Positions 7,814-16,952 of a stretch of 64,000 nucleotides of DNA are shown piece by piece. The DNA comes from Collimonas sp. OK307 (GTDB lineage Bacteria > Pseudomonadota > Gammaproteobacteria > Burkholderiales > Burkholderiaceae_D): the NCBI RefSeq assembly GCF_900113705.1, contig NZ_FOQI01000006.1, forward strand, positions 185,366 to 249,365, written 5' to 3'. The stretch's first letter is position 1. Every line of letters begins with the position of its first letter. The notes beneath the pieces are model-generated. The model saw nothing but the letters and a program-made list of their open reading frames with translations. It was not told the DNA's origin and did not search any database. Made by a program: the position numbers and the translations under genes.

Positions 7814-9565
7814 CTACGCATGGAACTCCTGCGCCCGGTCCAGCCGGAAATACGCATCCAGCAAGGACGTCTTGTAGACCGCTCCCAACAATTCCGGATC
7901 CTCGTGGCTGCGCACCACCGGCAGCCGCTCGCCCTGATGATCCAGGAAAGACTGCAAAGCGTCCCCCAGCGACATCTCCGGCGTCACCACATGCAGGAAT
8001 TCGCGCCGCACAAAATCTTCCGCCACCCGCGTTTGCGTATCGGTCTTTTCCAGCAGGCAGGAAGTAATGTCTTGCAAGGCCACCACGCCGCAATAGCGAT
8101 TACGCTGGTCGACGATGTAAATGTATTTCACCGGATATTTCAGGAACAGCCCGCTGATCTCAGCAAACGATGCCGTCAGCGGCAATACGGTATCCGCCGG
8201 CCGGATCAGTTCGCTCATGTGGATGCCGCGCAGGCGCACCCGCTCTTGGGCGTCGCGATTACGCTTGATCGTGATGTCATACATGGAAGCGCCGTTGATG
8301 CTGCGCGCAATGAAATAAGCCACGACGCAAGACAACATCAGCGGCAACACCACCTGATAACTCAAGGTCATCTCGAAAATCATCAGGATCGCCATCAGCG
8401 GCGCACTGGTCGCCGCCGCCAGGAACGCGCCCATACCTACCATCGCATACGCAAACGGCGCCGAGGTGGTGCCTGGCAGCACGACGTGCAGCACTTGTCC
8501 GAACAGATAACCGATGGCGGCGCCGACAAACAATGTCGGCGTGAAGATGCCGCCGACCGCGCCCGAGCCGGTAGTGATGGCGGTGGCCACCACCTTCAGC
8601 AGCAGCAGCAGCAATACGCTCCACCACACCCAGGGCGTATGCAGCAGCGAATTGACCACGCTATAGCCGTTACCCCACACCTCCGGCATCCAGATCGAAA
8701 TCAAGCCCACCAGCAAACCACCCAGGCTCAGCCGCAGCGGCAATGGCAATGCGGTCTTGGTAAACAGTTTTTTGGAGAATCCCAACAAACGCAGGAATTG
8801 CGGTGCAGCGACGCCGGCCATGATACCCAGCAACACGAACCATAAAATCTCGATGCCGGCGATTGGTGGGAACGGCGGCATCTCGTAGGCCGGATGGTAG
8901 CCGGGCAATTCGCGCATGGTGATATTGGCGACCACCGATGCCACCACCACCGGGCCGAAACTCTCCATGACAATCGCGCCCAGCACGATTTCTGTCACAA
9001 AAAATGCGCCGGCAATCGGCGCATTGTAGGCCGAGGTAATCCCGGCCGCCGCGCCGCACGCCACCAGTAAACGCAAGCGGGCCGGGTTGAAATGCGTGAC
9101 ACGCCCTACCAGCGATGCCGCCAGCGCTGCCAGTTGCACCATCGGGCCTTCGCGCCCGATCGAGCCGCCGGAGACCACAGTCGCCAGCGAAGACAAACTG
9201 CGCAGCAGGCTCTGCCGCACCGGGATATTGCCGTCGCCGATGGCTACCGCTTCCATGTAGTCCGAGGTGGCGCTGGATGGCATGCGCTTTGCCAGCACCA
9301 GGATGACGCCGGCGATCAGGCCGCCGGCGGCCGGCAACAACAGCCGCATCGACCACGGCAAGCTTTTGGCCATGGCGACAAAACTGCCGCTCTGGCCGGT
9401 CAGCAGCAACTGCAAGCCGTAGATGCATTCACGGAACAGCACCGTCGCCACCGCACCCAGGAAACCAACCACCGCCGCCCACAACAGCATCGAGTGGCTT
9501 TCCGAAAAATGAAACTGCCGCTGCAGGCGAATCCGATATCTTAAAAGCGTGCTACGTGGGAGCAT
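7814..9565 (-). CDS. clcB: ClcB-type ClC chloride channel with C-terminal CBS pair
   Basis: 583 aa from the ATG at 9565 (a TTG five codons earlier is possible). About ten membrane helices carry the ClC signatures SGGSIGREGP (gating glutamate near residue 139) and GGIFTPTLF, as in ClcB: TDYMEA-like SDYMEAV, NAPIAGAFFVTE, and VWGNGYS. At the position of the internal proton glutamate of ClC antiporters it has isoleucine (TEI instead of EE), as in ClcB (AEV). Residues about 455-575 form two CBS domains absent from E. coli ClcB, suggesting nucleotide control. No partner gene; possibly acid or osmotic stress. Confidence 0.9.
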   Translation of the reverse strand: MLPRSTLLRYRIRLQRQFHFSESHSMLLWAAVVGFLGAVATVLFRECIYGLQLLLTGQSGSFVAMAKSLPWSMRLLLPAAGGLIAGVILVLAKRMPSSATSDYMEAVAIGDGNIPVRQSLLRSLSSLATVVSGGSIGREGPMVQLAALAASLVGRVTHFNPARLRLLVACGAAAGITSAYNAPIAGAFFVTEIVLGAIVMESFGPVVVASVVANITMRELPGYHPAYEMPPFPPIAGIEILWFVLLGIMAGVAAPQFLRLLGFSKKLFTKTALPLPLRLSLGGLLVGLISIWMPEVWGNGYSVVNSLLHTPWVWWSVLLLLLLKVVATAITTGSGAVGGIFTPTLFVGAAIGYLFGQVLHVVLPGTTSAPFAYAMVGMGAFLAAATSAPLMAILMIFEMTLSYQVVLPLMLSCVVAYFIARSINGASMYDITIKRNRDAQERVRLRGIHMSELIRPADTVLPLTASFAEISGLFLKYPVKYIYIVDQRNRYCGVVALQDITSCLLEKTDTQTRVAEDFVRREFLHVVTPEMSLGDALQSFLDHQGERLPVVRSHEDPELLGAVYKTSLLDAYFRLDRAQEFHA

Positions 9566-9607
9566 GGTGTGCGAAGGCAAGGAGAATGTGGTTGGAATGC
9601 TGCCGCG

Positions 9608-9955
9608 TTACCCGGCCATCAGCGCGTCGAAATACGCCATATCGGCAGCCACCGCCGCTTCCGCCTTGATTTGCATGGCTTGATAACGGGCGATGATCTC
9701 ATGCCCGATTGGCGTGACCTGTGCACCGCCGCCTTTGGCACCGCCAGTCGCGGTCGCCACCAGCGGTGACTTGAAGCATTGGTTCATTGCCTCTACCAGC
9801 AACCAGGCGCGGCGATAAGACATGCCGATAGCGCGCGCTGCCGCAGAAATCGAACCGCTTTGATGGATGGCTAGCAACAGCGCCGCCTTGCCCGGACCGA
9901 AGGCGATTGCATCGCCCTGCATCACTCTGAGTCGAATCGATTTGGAATTTGCCAT
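9608..9955 (-). CDS. modE: ModE-like winged-helix regulator lacking the molybdate-binding domain
   Basis: 115 aa, cytoplasmic DNA-binding protein. It matches only the N-terminal domain of ModE: GPGKAALLLAIHQSGSISAA followed by the helix-turn-helix ARAIGMSYRRAWLLVEAMN and a wing (GGAKGGGAQVTPIGHEI). Full ModE has about 260 aa with tandem molbindin domains; here the protein ends after the dimerisation helix. It is divergent from modABC, so it most likely represses that operon, but how it would sense molybdate is unclear. Confidence 0.85.
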   Translation of the reverse strand: MANSKSIRLRVMQGDAIAFGPGKAALLLAIHQSGSISAAARAIGMSYRRAWLLVEAMNQCFKSPLVATATGGAKGGGAQVTPIGHEIIARYQAMQIKAEAAVAADMAYFDALMAG

Positions 9956-10086
9956 ATGCGGGATTGTAGCAAGGAGGTAGACAGCGATTCAGGTATTTTA
10001 TTGACAAGCACTTTGCGTTAGCAGGATTTTATGGTGTCTCGGCATGGTTACTACTCAGTTTCAATTCAGTACCGATATTATTAAAG

Positions 10087-10118
10087 TTGACCTTCGCTGT
10101 ATCCTGCCATATATTTCG
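10087..10118 (+). promoter_or_regulatory. modABC promoter with embedded ModE-like operator
   Basis: A sigma-70 promoter is visible: TTGACC (10087-10092), 17-bp spacer, TATATT (10110-10115). Over the spacer and -10 box lies an imperfect palindrome with half-sites TCGCTGTAT (10094-10102) and ATATATTTCG (10109-10118), resembling the E. coli ModE operator halves TCGYTATATA. Repressor bound here would block RNA polymerase. The predicted start is about 33 bases before the modA start. Confidence 0.65.
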
Positions 10119-10154
10119 TTTTTGCCATTTGTCATTTGCCGCTCGGGAGATATT

Positions 10155-10919
10155 GTGATCTTGCTTCGTTTTAAACGCCTCGCTCTTGCTAGCGCCCTCC
10201 CTCTGTTGCTGTTGACGCCGGTAGTGCATGCAGCCGACCTGGTAGTTTCGGCCGCCGCCAGCCTGACCAATGCTTTCAAGGACCTGGGCCAGTCGTTTGA
10301 AGCCCAAAATCCGGATACCAAGGTGATACTCAACTTTGCGGCATCCGACGTCTTGCTGCAGCAAATCATCAAAGGCGCGCCGGCGGATGTATTTGCTTCC
10401 GCCGACCAGGAAGCCATGAACAAGGCCGAAGCTGAAAAAGCAGTGGTCGCCAGCAGCCGCAAGAATTTTGCGAATAACCAGATCGTGCTGATCGTGCCGG
10501 CCGACAGCCAGCTGCACATCCAGCAATTGCAGGATCTGACCCAGCCGGCGGTCAAGCGCATCGCTTACGGTAATCCGGCTTCGGTGCCGGTTGGCCGTTA
10601 CACCAAGGCTGCGCTGGAACACGCGAACCTGTGGGATGCCGTTGCCGCCAAGGGCGTGCCTGCGCAAAACGTACGGCAGAGCCTAGATTACGTGGCGCGC
10701 GGCGAAGTCGAAGCCGGTTTCGTTTTCTCTACCGACGCGGCGATCATGCCGGACAAGGTCAAGGTTGCAATGCGCGTGCCCGCCCAAACTGCGGTCAGCT
10801 ACCCGATCGCCGTCACCGCCAATACCAAGCAAGCTGACATGGCAGCCAAATTCGTCGCGTACGTTCTGTCGCCGACCGGCCAGGCCACACTGGCGCGCTA
10901 TGGTTTCTTGAAACCCTGA
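10155..10919 (+). CDS. modA: Molybdate ABC transporter substrate-binding protein
   Basis: 254 aa periplasmic molybdate/tungstate-binding protein. I start at GTG 10155, preceded by GGGAGA, because it gives a normal signal peptide (hydrophobic ALASALPLLLLTP, cleavage after VHA) and the family's usual length; an upstream in-frame start adds 37 unlikely residues. Oxyanion-binding signatures are AAASLTNAFKDLG after cleavage, NFAASDVLLQQI, GAPADVFASAD, and the C-terminal FVFSTDAAI. First gene of modABC, with a promoter and operator just upstream. Confidence 0.95.
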   Translation: MILLRFKRLALASALPLLLLTPVVHAADLVVSAAASLTNAFKDLGQSFEAQNPDTKVILNFAASDVLLQQIIKGAPADVFASADQEAMNKAEAEKAVVASSRKNFANNQIVLIVPADSQLHIQQLQDLTQPAVKRIAYGNPASVPVGRYTKAALEHANLWDAVAAKGVPAQNVRQSLDYVARGEVEAGFVFSTDAAIMPDKVKVAMRVPAQTAVSYPIAVTANTKQADMAAKFVAYVLSPTGQATLARYGFLKP

Positions 10920-11000
10920 TGGCAGAGTGTTATCGTCAAGCTCTTCAATGCAGCATCAAGGGTAAGCAGTGAATAGAAAGCAGACGCGAAAGCAAAAGCC

Positions 11001-11678
11001 ATGAACAGCGGCGTGTGGGTTGCCCTGACGCTGTCGTTGAAAGTTGCGGGCTGGGCAACCTTGCTTAACATGGTGCTCGGCGTTGCTGCCGCCTATGGCT
11101 TGTCACGCTGGCGCTCGCCGGCACGCGATCTGGTGGACGCCATCCTGACTTTGCCGCTGGTGCTACCACCGACTGTGCTCGGCTACTATTTGCTGGTACT
11201 GCTGGGTCGCCGCGGCGTGTTCGGCGCCTGGCTGGAAAAATGGGGCATCGAGCTGGTATTCACCTGGCAAGGCGCGGTGATCGCAGCCACTATCGTCGCC
11301 TTTCCGCTGGTGCTCAAGTCGGCCCGTGCCGCCTTTGAAAATGTTGATGTGCAATTGGAAAATGCTGCCCGCGTGCTGGGCGTGTCGGAGGCCGGTGTCT
11401 TCTTCCGTGTCACCTTGCCGCTGGCGTCCAAGGGCATCCTGGCAGGCGTGCTGCTGGCCTTCGCCCGTGCACTGGGCGAATTCGGCGCCACCTTGATGAT
11501 CGCAGGCAATCTGCCGGGCCGCACCCAGACTTTATCAGTCGCCATTTACGAAGCGGTGCAAGCCGGCGACGACCAGACCGCCAACTTGTTGGTGCTGATT
11601 ACCTCGGCCACCTGCATTGTGGTGCTGCTGATCGCTGGCCGCCTGCTACCGAAAAGCCAGCGGCGCAGGCAAACATGA
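11001..11678 (+). CDS. modB: Molybdate ABC transporter permease
   Basis: 225 aa inner-membrane permease with five predicted helices. ModB hallmarks are LPLVLPPTVLGYYLLVLLGRRG, FTWQGAVIAA and the ATPase-coupling EAA loop AARVLGVSEAGVFFRVTLPL, then ARALGEFGATLMIAGN. It forms the channel for molybdate delivered by ModA and is powered by ModC. It lies 81 bases after modA and 10 before modC in the same operon. Confidence 0.95.
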   Translation: MNSGVWVALTLSLKVAGWATLLNMVLGVAAAYGLSRWRSPARDLVDAILTLPLVLPPTVLGYYLLVLLGRRGVFGAWLEKWGIELVFTWQGAVIAATIVAFPLVLKSARAAFENVDVQLENAARVLGVSEAGVFFRVTLPLASKGILAGVLLAFARALGEFGATLMIAGNLPGRTQTLSVAIYEAVQAGDDQTANLLVLITSATCIVVLLIAGRLLPKSQRRRQT

Positions 11679-11688
11679 TGGATTTCCC

Positions 11689-12390
11689 ATGACCATTGAA
11701 ATCCGCATCAGCAAACATTTGCAAGCCGATGACCGTGGCTTCAATCTCGACATCGCCTTGCATACCGCAAGTAACCGTGTGGTGCTATACGGCCCCTCGG
11801 GCGCCGGCAAGAGCCTGACCCTGCAGGCCATTGCCGGCTTGCTGACGCCAGACAAAGGCCTGATACGCCTCAAGCAAAACATCTTATTCGATAGCGTGGC
11901 CGGCATTTGCCTGCCGCCGCAACAGCGCAAGGTAGCCTATCTGTTCCAGGACTATGCGCTGTTTCCGCACCTCACCGTAGCCCAGAACGTGGCTTTCGGT
12001 TTACGCTCGGGCAGCTTTAATCTGCGCCATCCGCATGATCATCCGTCAGTAAAGAAATGGCTGGCCTCATTCGAATTGAGCGCTGCCGCCAACAGCTATC
12101 CGCATCAGTTGTCGGGCGGCCAGCGGCAACGCGTGGCGCTGGCCAGGGCATTGGTGCTGGAGCCGGATATCCTGTTGCTGGACGAGCCGTTTTCCGCGCT
12201 GGATCTGAGTTTGCGCGACAGGATGCGGCGCGAATTGTCCGAGCTGCAAAAGCAGTTGAACGTGCCAATGATGGTGATCACCCACGACCCTGCCGACCTG
12301 GCCTTGCTGGGTGATGAAATATTCGAGATCCGTGACGGCATGATCGCGCCAGCGTCAACAGTAGCGCCAGCGCCGTTCGCCAAGGCGTAA
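11689..12390 (+). CDS. modC: Molybdate ABC transporter ATP-binding protein, short form
   Basis: 233 aa ATPase. Walker A GPSGAGKS (about 36-43), Q-loop FQDYALFPHL, signature LSGGQRQRVALARAL, Walker B ILLLDEPFSALD and switch His in VITHD are all intact. The protein stops soon after the ATPase core, so the C-terminal MOP/TOBE molybdate-sensing domain of E. coli ModC (352 aa) is missing. Together with the short ModE, no molbindin domain is visible in this locus, implying that regulation by molybdate must work differently. Confidence 0.92.
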   Translation: MTIEIRISKHLQADDRGFNLDIALHTASNRVVLYGPSGAGKSLTLQAIAGLLTPDKGLIRLKQNILFDSVAGICLPPQQRKVAYLFQDYALFPHLTVAQNVAFGLRSGSFNLRHPHDHPSVKKWLASFELSAAANSYPHQLSGGQRQRVALARALVLEPDILLLDEPFSALDLSLRDRMRRELSELQKQLNVPMMVITHDPADLALLGDEIFEIRDGMIAPASTVAPAPFAKA

Positions 12391-12419
12391 AAAAAGCGCA
12401 GCCGAAGCTGCGCTTTTTT
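12391..12419. terminator. Terminator after modABC
   Basis: A perfect 12-bp stem including AGCGCAGC / GCTGCGCT with loop CGAA and flanking A and T runs. It can serve modC rightward and the porin gene (stop at 12441) leftward. Confidence 0.92.
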
Positions 12420-12440
12420 GTGATTGCCTGATTTCTTTAC

Positions 12441-13529
12441 TTAGAAAATGTGACGGATACCAACGGCGACGCCAGTCACGTTGTCCCTGCCAACCAGTTC
12501 CGACAAAGCTGCGTTCTTAGCCTTGTTGTAATCCACCGTACCGTACACCTGGGTCCGCTTGGACAAAGCATATTCCGCAACGCCGACCAGCGCGTAACGT
12601 GTGCCGTCACCCAGGTTACCCAAGGTGGCGACCGTGACGTTCTTGCTCTTGTCATAGTAGCCGGCTGCGGTCAGCGACCAGGCTGGAGTTGCCTGGAACG
12701 TCGCACCCAGGAAGTAAGCATTGTCCTTGCGCTCGACACCGGCGATGCCGCCGTTGATGGCAGCTGCGCTATTGGAAACACCGAAATATGCAGGGGTGGT
12801 GCCAGTGCTGTCCTTGATCCGATAGTAGCCGCCGAACAGTTTGGCCGCGCCCAGGGTGTAGGTAAGGCTCAGGTTATAGGCTGTGTCTTTCCAGTCCGAA
12901 TTGACCGCACTGACAGTTTGCTGAAAGCCGCCGCCAATGGCAAACGGGCCGGCGGTATAAGCCAGCGTACCACCGATCTGGCTGCCCCGCTTGACCGATC
13001 CAGCCTGCTCGCCCGCAGCATAGCTCACACCGGCAGCAAGGCCGCCGAAGGTGCCGTAGTACTTGAGCATGTTCGAATTGCGAACCAGGGTCGCACCAGC
13101 CGGCATCCAGGAATTCTGGTCGTAATTGCCGACGGTCAGCGGATCGAAATGGTCGGCCATCAAATCAAACAGCGGAGTTTGCTGACGTCCGATCGTGACC
13201 GTTCCGAAAGTGCCGCTCAGGCCAACGTAGGATTGACGGCTGAACAAGACACCAGGGCTGGACATGCCGCCGGTATCGGAATTGAAGCCATTCTCGAGAC
13301 GGAAAACCGCTTTCAGGCCACCGCCCAGATCTTCAGTGCCTTTGAAGCCGATACGGCTGTTCGAGATCGCGCCGTTCGTAACTACGAAGTTATGCTGTCC
13401 GGCCGCGTTATCGCTGCTGAGATAGCGGATGCTGGTATCGACAATACCGTAGATGGTGACATTGGTTTGCGCCATTGCGCCACCGCTGACCAGCCCCGCC
13501 GCAGCCAATAACAAAGTGATTTTTTTCAT
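12441..13529 (-). CDS. Gram-negative trimeric porin
   Basis: 362 aa outer-membrane general porin of the betaproteobacterial OmpC/PorA type. The signal peptide KKITLLLAAAGLVSGGAMAQ is followed by TNVTIYGIVDTSIRYLS, the hallmark first strand; SRIGFKGTEDLGGGLKAVF and SRQSYVGLSGTFGTVTIGRQ are conserved inner strands, and it ends in RHIF with terminal phenylalanine for BAM insertion. I use the ATG at 13529 because GGAGA lies 6 bases before it; the ORF's upstream start at 13541 overlaps that site. It forms diffusion channels for small solutes. Monocistronic. Confidence 0.95.
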   Translation of the reverse strand: MKKITLLLAAAGLVSGGAMAQTNVTIYGIVDTSIRYLSSDNAAGQHNFVVTNGAISNSRIGFKGTEDLGGGLKAVFRLENGFNSDTGGMSSPGVLFSRQSYVGLSGTFGTVTIGRQQTPLFDLMADHFDPLTVGNYDQNSWMPAGATLVRNSNMLKYYGTFGGLAAGVSYAAGEQAGSVKRGSQIGGTLAYTAGPFAIGGGFQQTVSAVNSDWKDTAYNLSLTYTLGAAKLFGGYYRIKDSTGTTPAYFGVSNSAAAINGGIAGVERKDNAYFLGATFQATPAWSLTAAGYYDKSKNVTVATLGNLGDGTRYALVGVAEYALSKRTQVYGTVDYNKAKNAALSELVGRDNVTGVAVGIRHIF

Positions 13530-13730
13530 GCACGTCTCCATAGGTTAAACATTTTTAGATTTTTTTTCGATTGCAAAGGCCACATATTGCTACGCCGCTT
13601 AAGCCATCGCTTTACCGCCACTGCTACAACATCGCGCTGCCACTTCAGCGCTGCCGGGGATAAAGCTGAACGGACATCATATCAGCACAACTTTCCCCCA
13701 AAACAAGTTGTTGTAAAAACCCCACTAGGT

Positions 13731-14807
13731 TTATTCCGATTTCAAGACGCCACGGCGTATCTGATCGCGCTCGATCGACTCAAACAGCGCCTTGAAATTG
13801 CCTTCGCCGAAGCCTTCATCGCCTTTACGCTGGATAAATTCGAAAAACACCGGGCCCAGGGTGGTCGCCGAAAATATCTGCAACAGCAGGCGTTGGCCCT
13901 GGTCGTCCGAGACGCCATCCAGCAGGATGCCGCGCGCTTGCAGTTCACCGGCCGGTTCGCCATGGCCAGGCAAACGCCCTTCCAGCATCTCGTAATAGGT
14001 TGCCGGTGGCGCCGTCATGAACGGCGTGCCCATTTTTTTCAAGGCGTCCCAGGTTTTAATCAGGTTGTCTGTTTGCAAAGCAATATGCTGGATCCCCTCG
14101 CCATTGAACTGCATCAGGAACTCTTCGATCTGGCCAGAACCCTTGGACGACTCTTCATTTAAGGGAATTCTTATCTTGCCGTCCGGTGCGCTCATCGCCT
14201 TGGATGTCAGCCCGGTGTATTCGCCCTTGATGTCGAAATAGCGGACTTCGCGGAAATTGAACAGTCGCTCGTAAAAGGCGGCCCAGTGCGCCATCCGGCC
14301 GCGATATACATTGTGGGTCAGATGGTCGATGGTTTTCAGGCCGGCGCCGACCGGATTGCGCTCGACACCCTCGATGAATTCAAAATCGATGTCATAGATC
14401 GATTTGCCCGGAGTAAAACGATCGATCAGATACAGCGGCGCGCCGCCGATGCCCTTGATCGCCGGCAAACGCAGTTCCATCACGCCTGTATTGATCTCCA
14501 TCGGCTCGGCGCCACGCTCCAGCGCGCGCTGGTACGCCAGGTGCGCATCATTGACACGGAACGCCATGCCGCACGCAGACGGGCCATGTTCTTTGGCAAA
14601 ATAATATGCCGGGCTTTTCGGCTCGTAGTTGATGATGAAATTGATATCGCCCTGGCGATACAGCGTCACGTCCTTGGAGCGATGACGGGCCACCTTGACG
14701 AAGCCCATGGCTTCGAACGCTGGCTCCAGCACGTTAGGCATTGGTGAAGCGAACTCGACGAATTCAAAGCCGCACAGGCCCATAGGGTTTTCAAACAGAT
14801 CGGACAT
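13731..14807 (-). CDS. hppD: 4-hydroxyphenylpyruvate dioxygenase
   Basis: 358 aa cytoplasmic Fe(II) enzyme converting 4-hydroxyphenylpyruvate to homogentisate in tyrosine breakdown. Iron ligands are H162 (IDHLTHNV), H241 (GIQHIALQ) and E323 (FFEFIQRKG), at the same spacing as the Pseudomonas enzyme. The start at 14807 has GGAGT 7 bases upstream; the start at 14822 adds five residues and covers that site. Last gene of the apparent trpXYZ-dehydrogenase-hppD operon, 45 bases after the dehydrogenase. The next pathway enzymes (homogentisate dioxygenase and so on) are not in the window. Confidence 0.97.
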   Translation of the reverse strand: MSDLFENPMGLCGFEFVEFASPMPNVLEPAFEAMGFVKVARHRSKDVTLYRQGDINFIINYEPKSPAYYFAKEHGPSACGMAFRVNDAHLAYQRALERGAEPMEINTGVMELRLPAIKGIGGAPLYLIDRFTPGKSIYDIDFEFIEGVERNPVGAGLKTIDHLTHNVYRGRMAHWAAFYERLFNFREVRYFDIKGEYTGLTSKAMSAPDGKIRIPLNEESSKGSGQIEEFLMQFNGEGIQHIALQTDNLIKTWDALKKMGTPFMTAPPATYYEMLEGRLPGHGEPAGELQARGILLDGVSDDQGQRLLLQIFSATTLGPVFFEFIQRKGDEGFGEGNFKALFESIERDQIRRGVLKSE

Positions 14808-14852
14808 GGTGTACTCCTGCAAATAAAGTCTGGTGGACTGGGTCGAAACGGA

Positions 14853-16115
14853 TCAGCTGCGGGTAGCGGCCGACTCCGATATTTCTGGCGTAATCAGTTG
14901 TTGCAAGGCGATTTCAAAAGCCACTTTTGCAATGCCCGTATGGCTGGTGGAATGGCTGTGGCATTTTTCAAGTGCAGCGGCCACCGTCGCCGAGACGTCG
15001 CCGAAAATGGCTTCATCCGATATCTCGACCTGGCTTTGCATCAGGAAAGCGAAGGCGCGCGCCATGCCGCAATTGGCGACAAAATCCGGTATCACGGCGA
15101 CGCGGTTGTCGGCATGCTCATAGATCGGGCCGTAGAATATGTCGCTGTCGGCAAACGGTACGTTGGCGCCACTGGAAACCACTTCGAGACCGTTGGCGAT
15201 CAACTGGTCCACCTGCTCCTGCCTGACCAGGCGTGAGCCGGCGCACGGCAGGAAGATGTCGGCGCCGACGCTCCAGATCGCCGCATTGCAAGCCTCGAAC
15301 GACAGCATGTTCTCGGCGATCAGCTGATTCCCCTGCTTGGCCAGGAACAAGGCATGCACTTCTTCATGGCTGTAGCCATCGGCATTGATCAGGCCGCCAT
15401 TGCGGTCAATGATGCCGACCACGCGCGCACCGGCCTTGGACAGGTAATACGCGGCAGTAGAACCGACATTCCCCCAGCCCTGCACGATTACGCGCTTGCC
15501 TTCTACGCTACCGCCATACAGCCGGTAGTAATGCAACACGGATTCGGCTACGCCCCAGCCGGTGATCAGGTCTGCCACCAGATATTTGCGGCTGGCAGCC
15601 GGCGTGTAGCGCACGTCTTCCACCACCTTGGCCACGCCCATGCGCAACTGCCCTACTTTCTGGATCCGCTCACTGTCGCTAGGCTGGAAATGACCATTTA
15701 CGATTCCTTCCTGCGGGTGCCACAAGCCATAACTTTCAGTCATCGGAATCACTTCATGGACTTCGTCGACGTTCAGGTCGCCGCCGGTGCCGTAATAGGT
15801 TTTCAGCAAAGGCGTCACTGCCTTGTACCAGCGGCGCAGCACGCCGTCCTTGCGTGGATCGGCAGGATCGAAATCAATGCCCGATTTAGCGCCGCCGATA
15901 GCCGGGCCGGAGACGGTGAATTTGACTTCCATGGTCTTCGCCAGCGATTCGACTTCGCGCCGGTCCAACCCGCTGCGCATGCGGGTACCGCCGCCGGCAG
16001 CGCCGCCGCGCAGGGAATTGATGACGATCCATCCGCGCGCCGGGGTCTCCGCGTCATGCCATTCAAAGACGATTTCGGGCGCTTTGCTTTCAAACGCATT
16101 GAGTAAAGCCTTCAT
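14853..16115 (-). CDS. Glu/Leu/Phe/Val-type amino-acid dehydrogenase
   Basis: 420 aa NAD(P)-dependent oxidative deaminase. The N-terminal catalytic domain has RGGAAGGGTRMRSGLDRRE, the catalytic-lysine segment FTVSGPAIGGAKSGIDFDP and GTGGDLNVDEV; the Rossmann domain has VQGWGNVGSTAAYYL around residue 215, then the conserved VVSSGANVP. Family members deaminate Glu, Leu, Phe or Val. Its place between an aromatic-type ABC importer and hppD suggests an aromatic substrate, feeding 4-hydroxyphenylpyruvate, but the sequence alone does not decide. Strong ribosome site AAGGAGAAG. 42 bases after trpZ. Confidence 0.9.
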   Translation of the reverse strand: MKALLNAFESKAPEIVFEWHDAETPARGWIVINSLRGGAAGGGTRMRSGLDRREVESLAKTMEVKFTVSGPAIGGAKSGIDFDPADPRKDGVLRRWYKAVTPLLKTYYGTGGDLNVDEVHEVIPMTESYGLWHPQEGIVNGHFQPSDSERIQKVGQLRMGVAKVVEDVRYTPAASRKYLVADLITGWGVAESVLHYYRLYGGSVEGKRVIVQGWGNVGSTAAYYLSKAGARVVGIIDRNGGLINADGYSHEEVHALFLAKQGNQLIAENMLSFEACNAAIWSVGADIFLPCAGSRLVRQEQVDQLIANGLEVVSSGANVPFADSDIFYGPIYEHADNRVAVIPDFVANCGMARAFAFLMQSQVEISDEAIFGDVSATVAAALEKCHSHSTSHTGIAKVAFEIALQQLITPEISESAATRS

Positions 16116-16157
16116 ACTTCTCCTTGGTATATCTGTGGCGATAACAACGCCGCGTAT

Positions 16158-16952
16158 TTAACCGAGCAACAACTTGTCGTCATCGATTTTTTCGCCGCGC
16201 GTGGTTTCAAACATGCGCAGCAGATCCGGAACATCCAGCCCGCACCGCTGTTCGCCATGCACGTCCAGGATCACTTTCCCTTCGTGCAGCATCACCGTGC
16301 GCGTGCCGTAATCGAGTGCCTGCCGCATGCTGTGCGTCACCATCATTGCCGTCAGCTGGCTGGATTCGACGATCTTGGCGGTCAGCGCCAGGATGAAGGC
16401 CGCAGTTTTCGGATCCAGCGCGGCGGTATGTTCATCCAGCAGCAAGATGCGCGACGGTTGCAACGAAGCCATCAACAGGCTGACTGCCTGACGCTGGCCG
16501 CCGGACAGCAAACCCATGCGATCGGACAGACGGTTTTCCAGCCCCAGGCCGAGAATGCTGAGCTTTTCCCGGAACAGTTCGCGCATGGAACGGTTCAAGG
16601 AGAAACGCAGACCGCGCTTCGAGCCACGCTTCCATGCCAGAGCCATGTTTTCTTCAATCGTCAGGCTCTCGCAGGTACCCGCCATCGGATCCTGGAACAC
16701 CCGCGCCACCAGATCGGCACGCTGCCAGCTGGTCCGCCGGGTAGCATCGGTGCCATCAATCGTGATGCTGCCGCTATCCACCATCAGGTCGCCGCAGACC
16801 GCATTCAACATGGTCGACTTGCCGGCGCCGTTGGAACCGATTACGGTGACAAACTGCCCCGACGGAATCTCTAATGAAAGTCCGCGCAACACCTTGTTTT
16901 CGATAGGCGTGCCGGGATTGAAAGTAATTTCCAGATTATTCAGCTGCAACAT
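16158..16952 (-). CDS. TrpZ-type ABC transporter ATP-binding protein
   Basis: 264 aa ATPase of the importer. Walker A GSNGAGKS (39-46), Q-loop VFQDPMAGT, signature LSGGQRQAVSLLMA, Walker B ILLLDEHTAALD with histidine after the glutamate, and switch His in VTHSM. The stop of the permease gene overlaps this ATG (TGATG at 16952-16954), so I start it there; an upstream start would overlap the permease by 70 bases. It powers uptake with the permease and TrpX-like binding protein. Confidence 0.9.
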   Translation of the reverse strand: MLQLNNLEITFNPGTPIENKVLRGLSLEIPSGQFVTVIGSNGAGKSTMLNAVCGDLMVDSGSITIDGTDATRRTSWQRADLVARVFQDPMAGTCESLTIEENMALAWKRGSKRGLRFSLNRSMRELFREKLSILGLGLENRLSDRMGLLSGGQRQAVSLLMASLQPSRILLLDEHTAALDPKTAAFILALTAKIVESSQLTAMMVTHSMRQALDYGTRTVMLHEGKVILDVHGEQRCGLDVPDLLRMFETTRGEKIDDDKLLLG

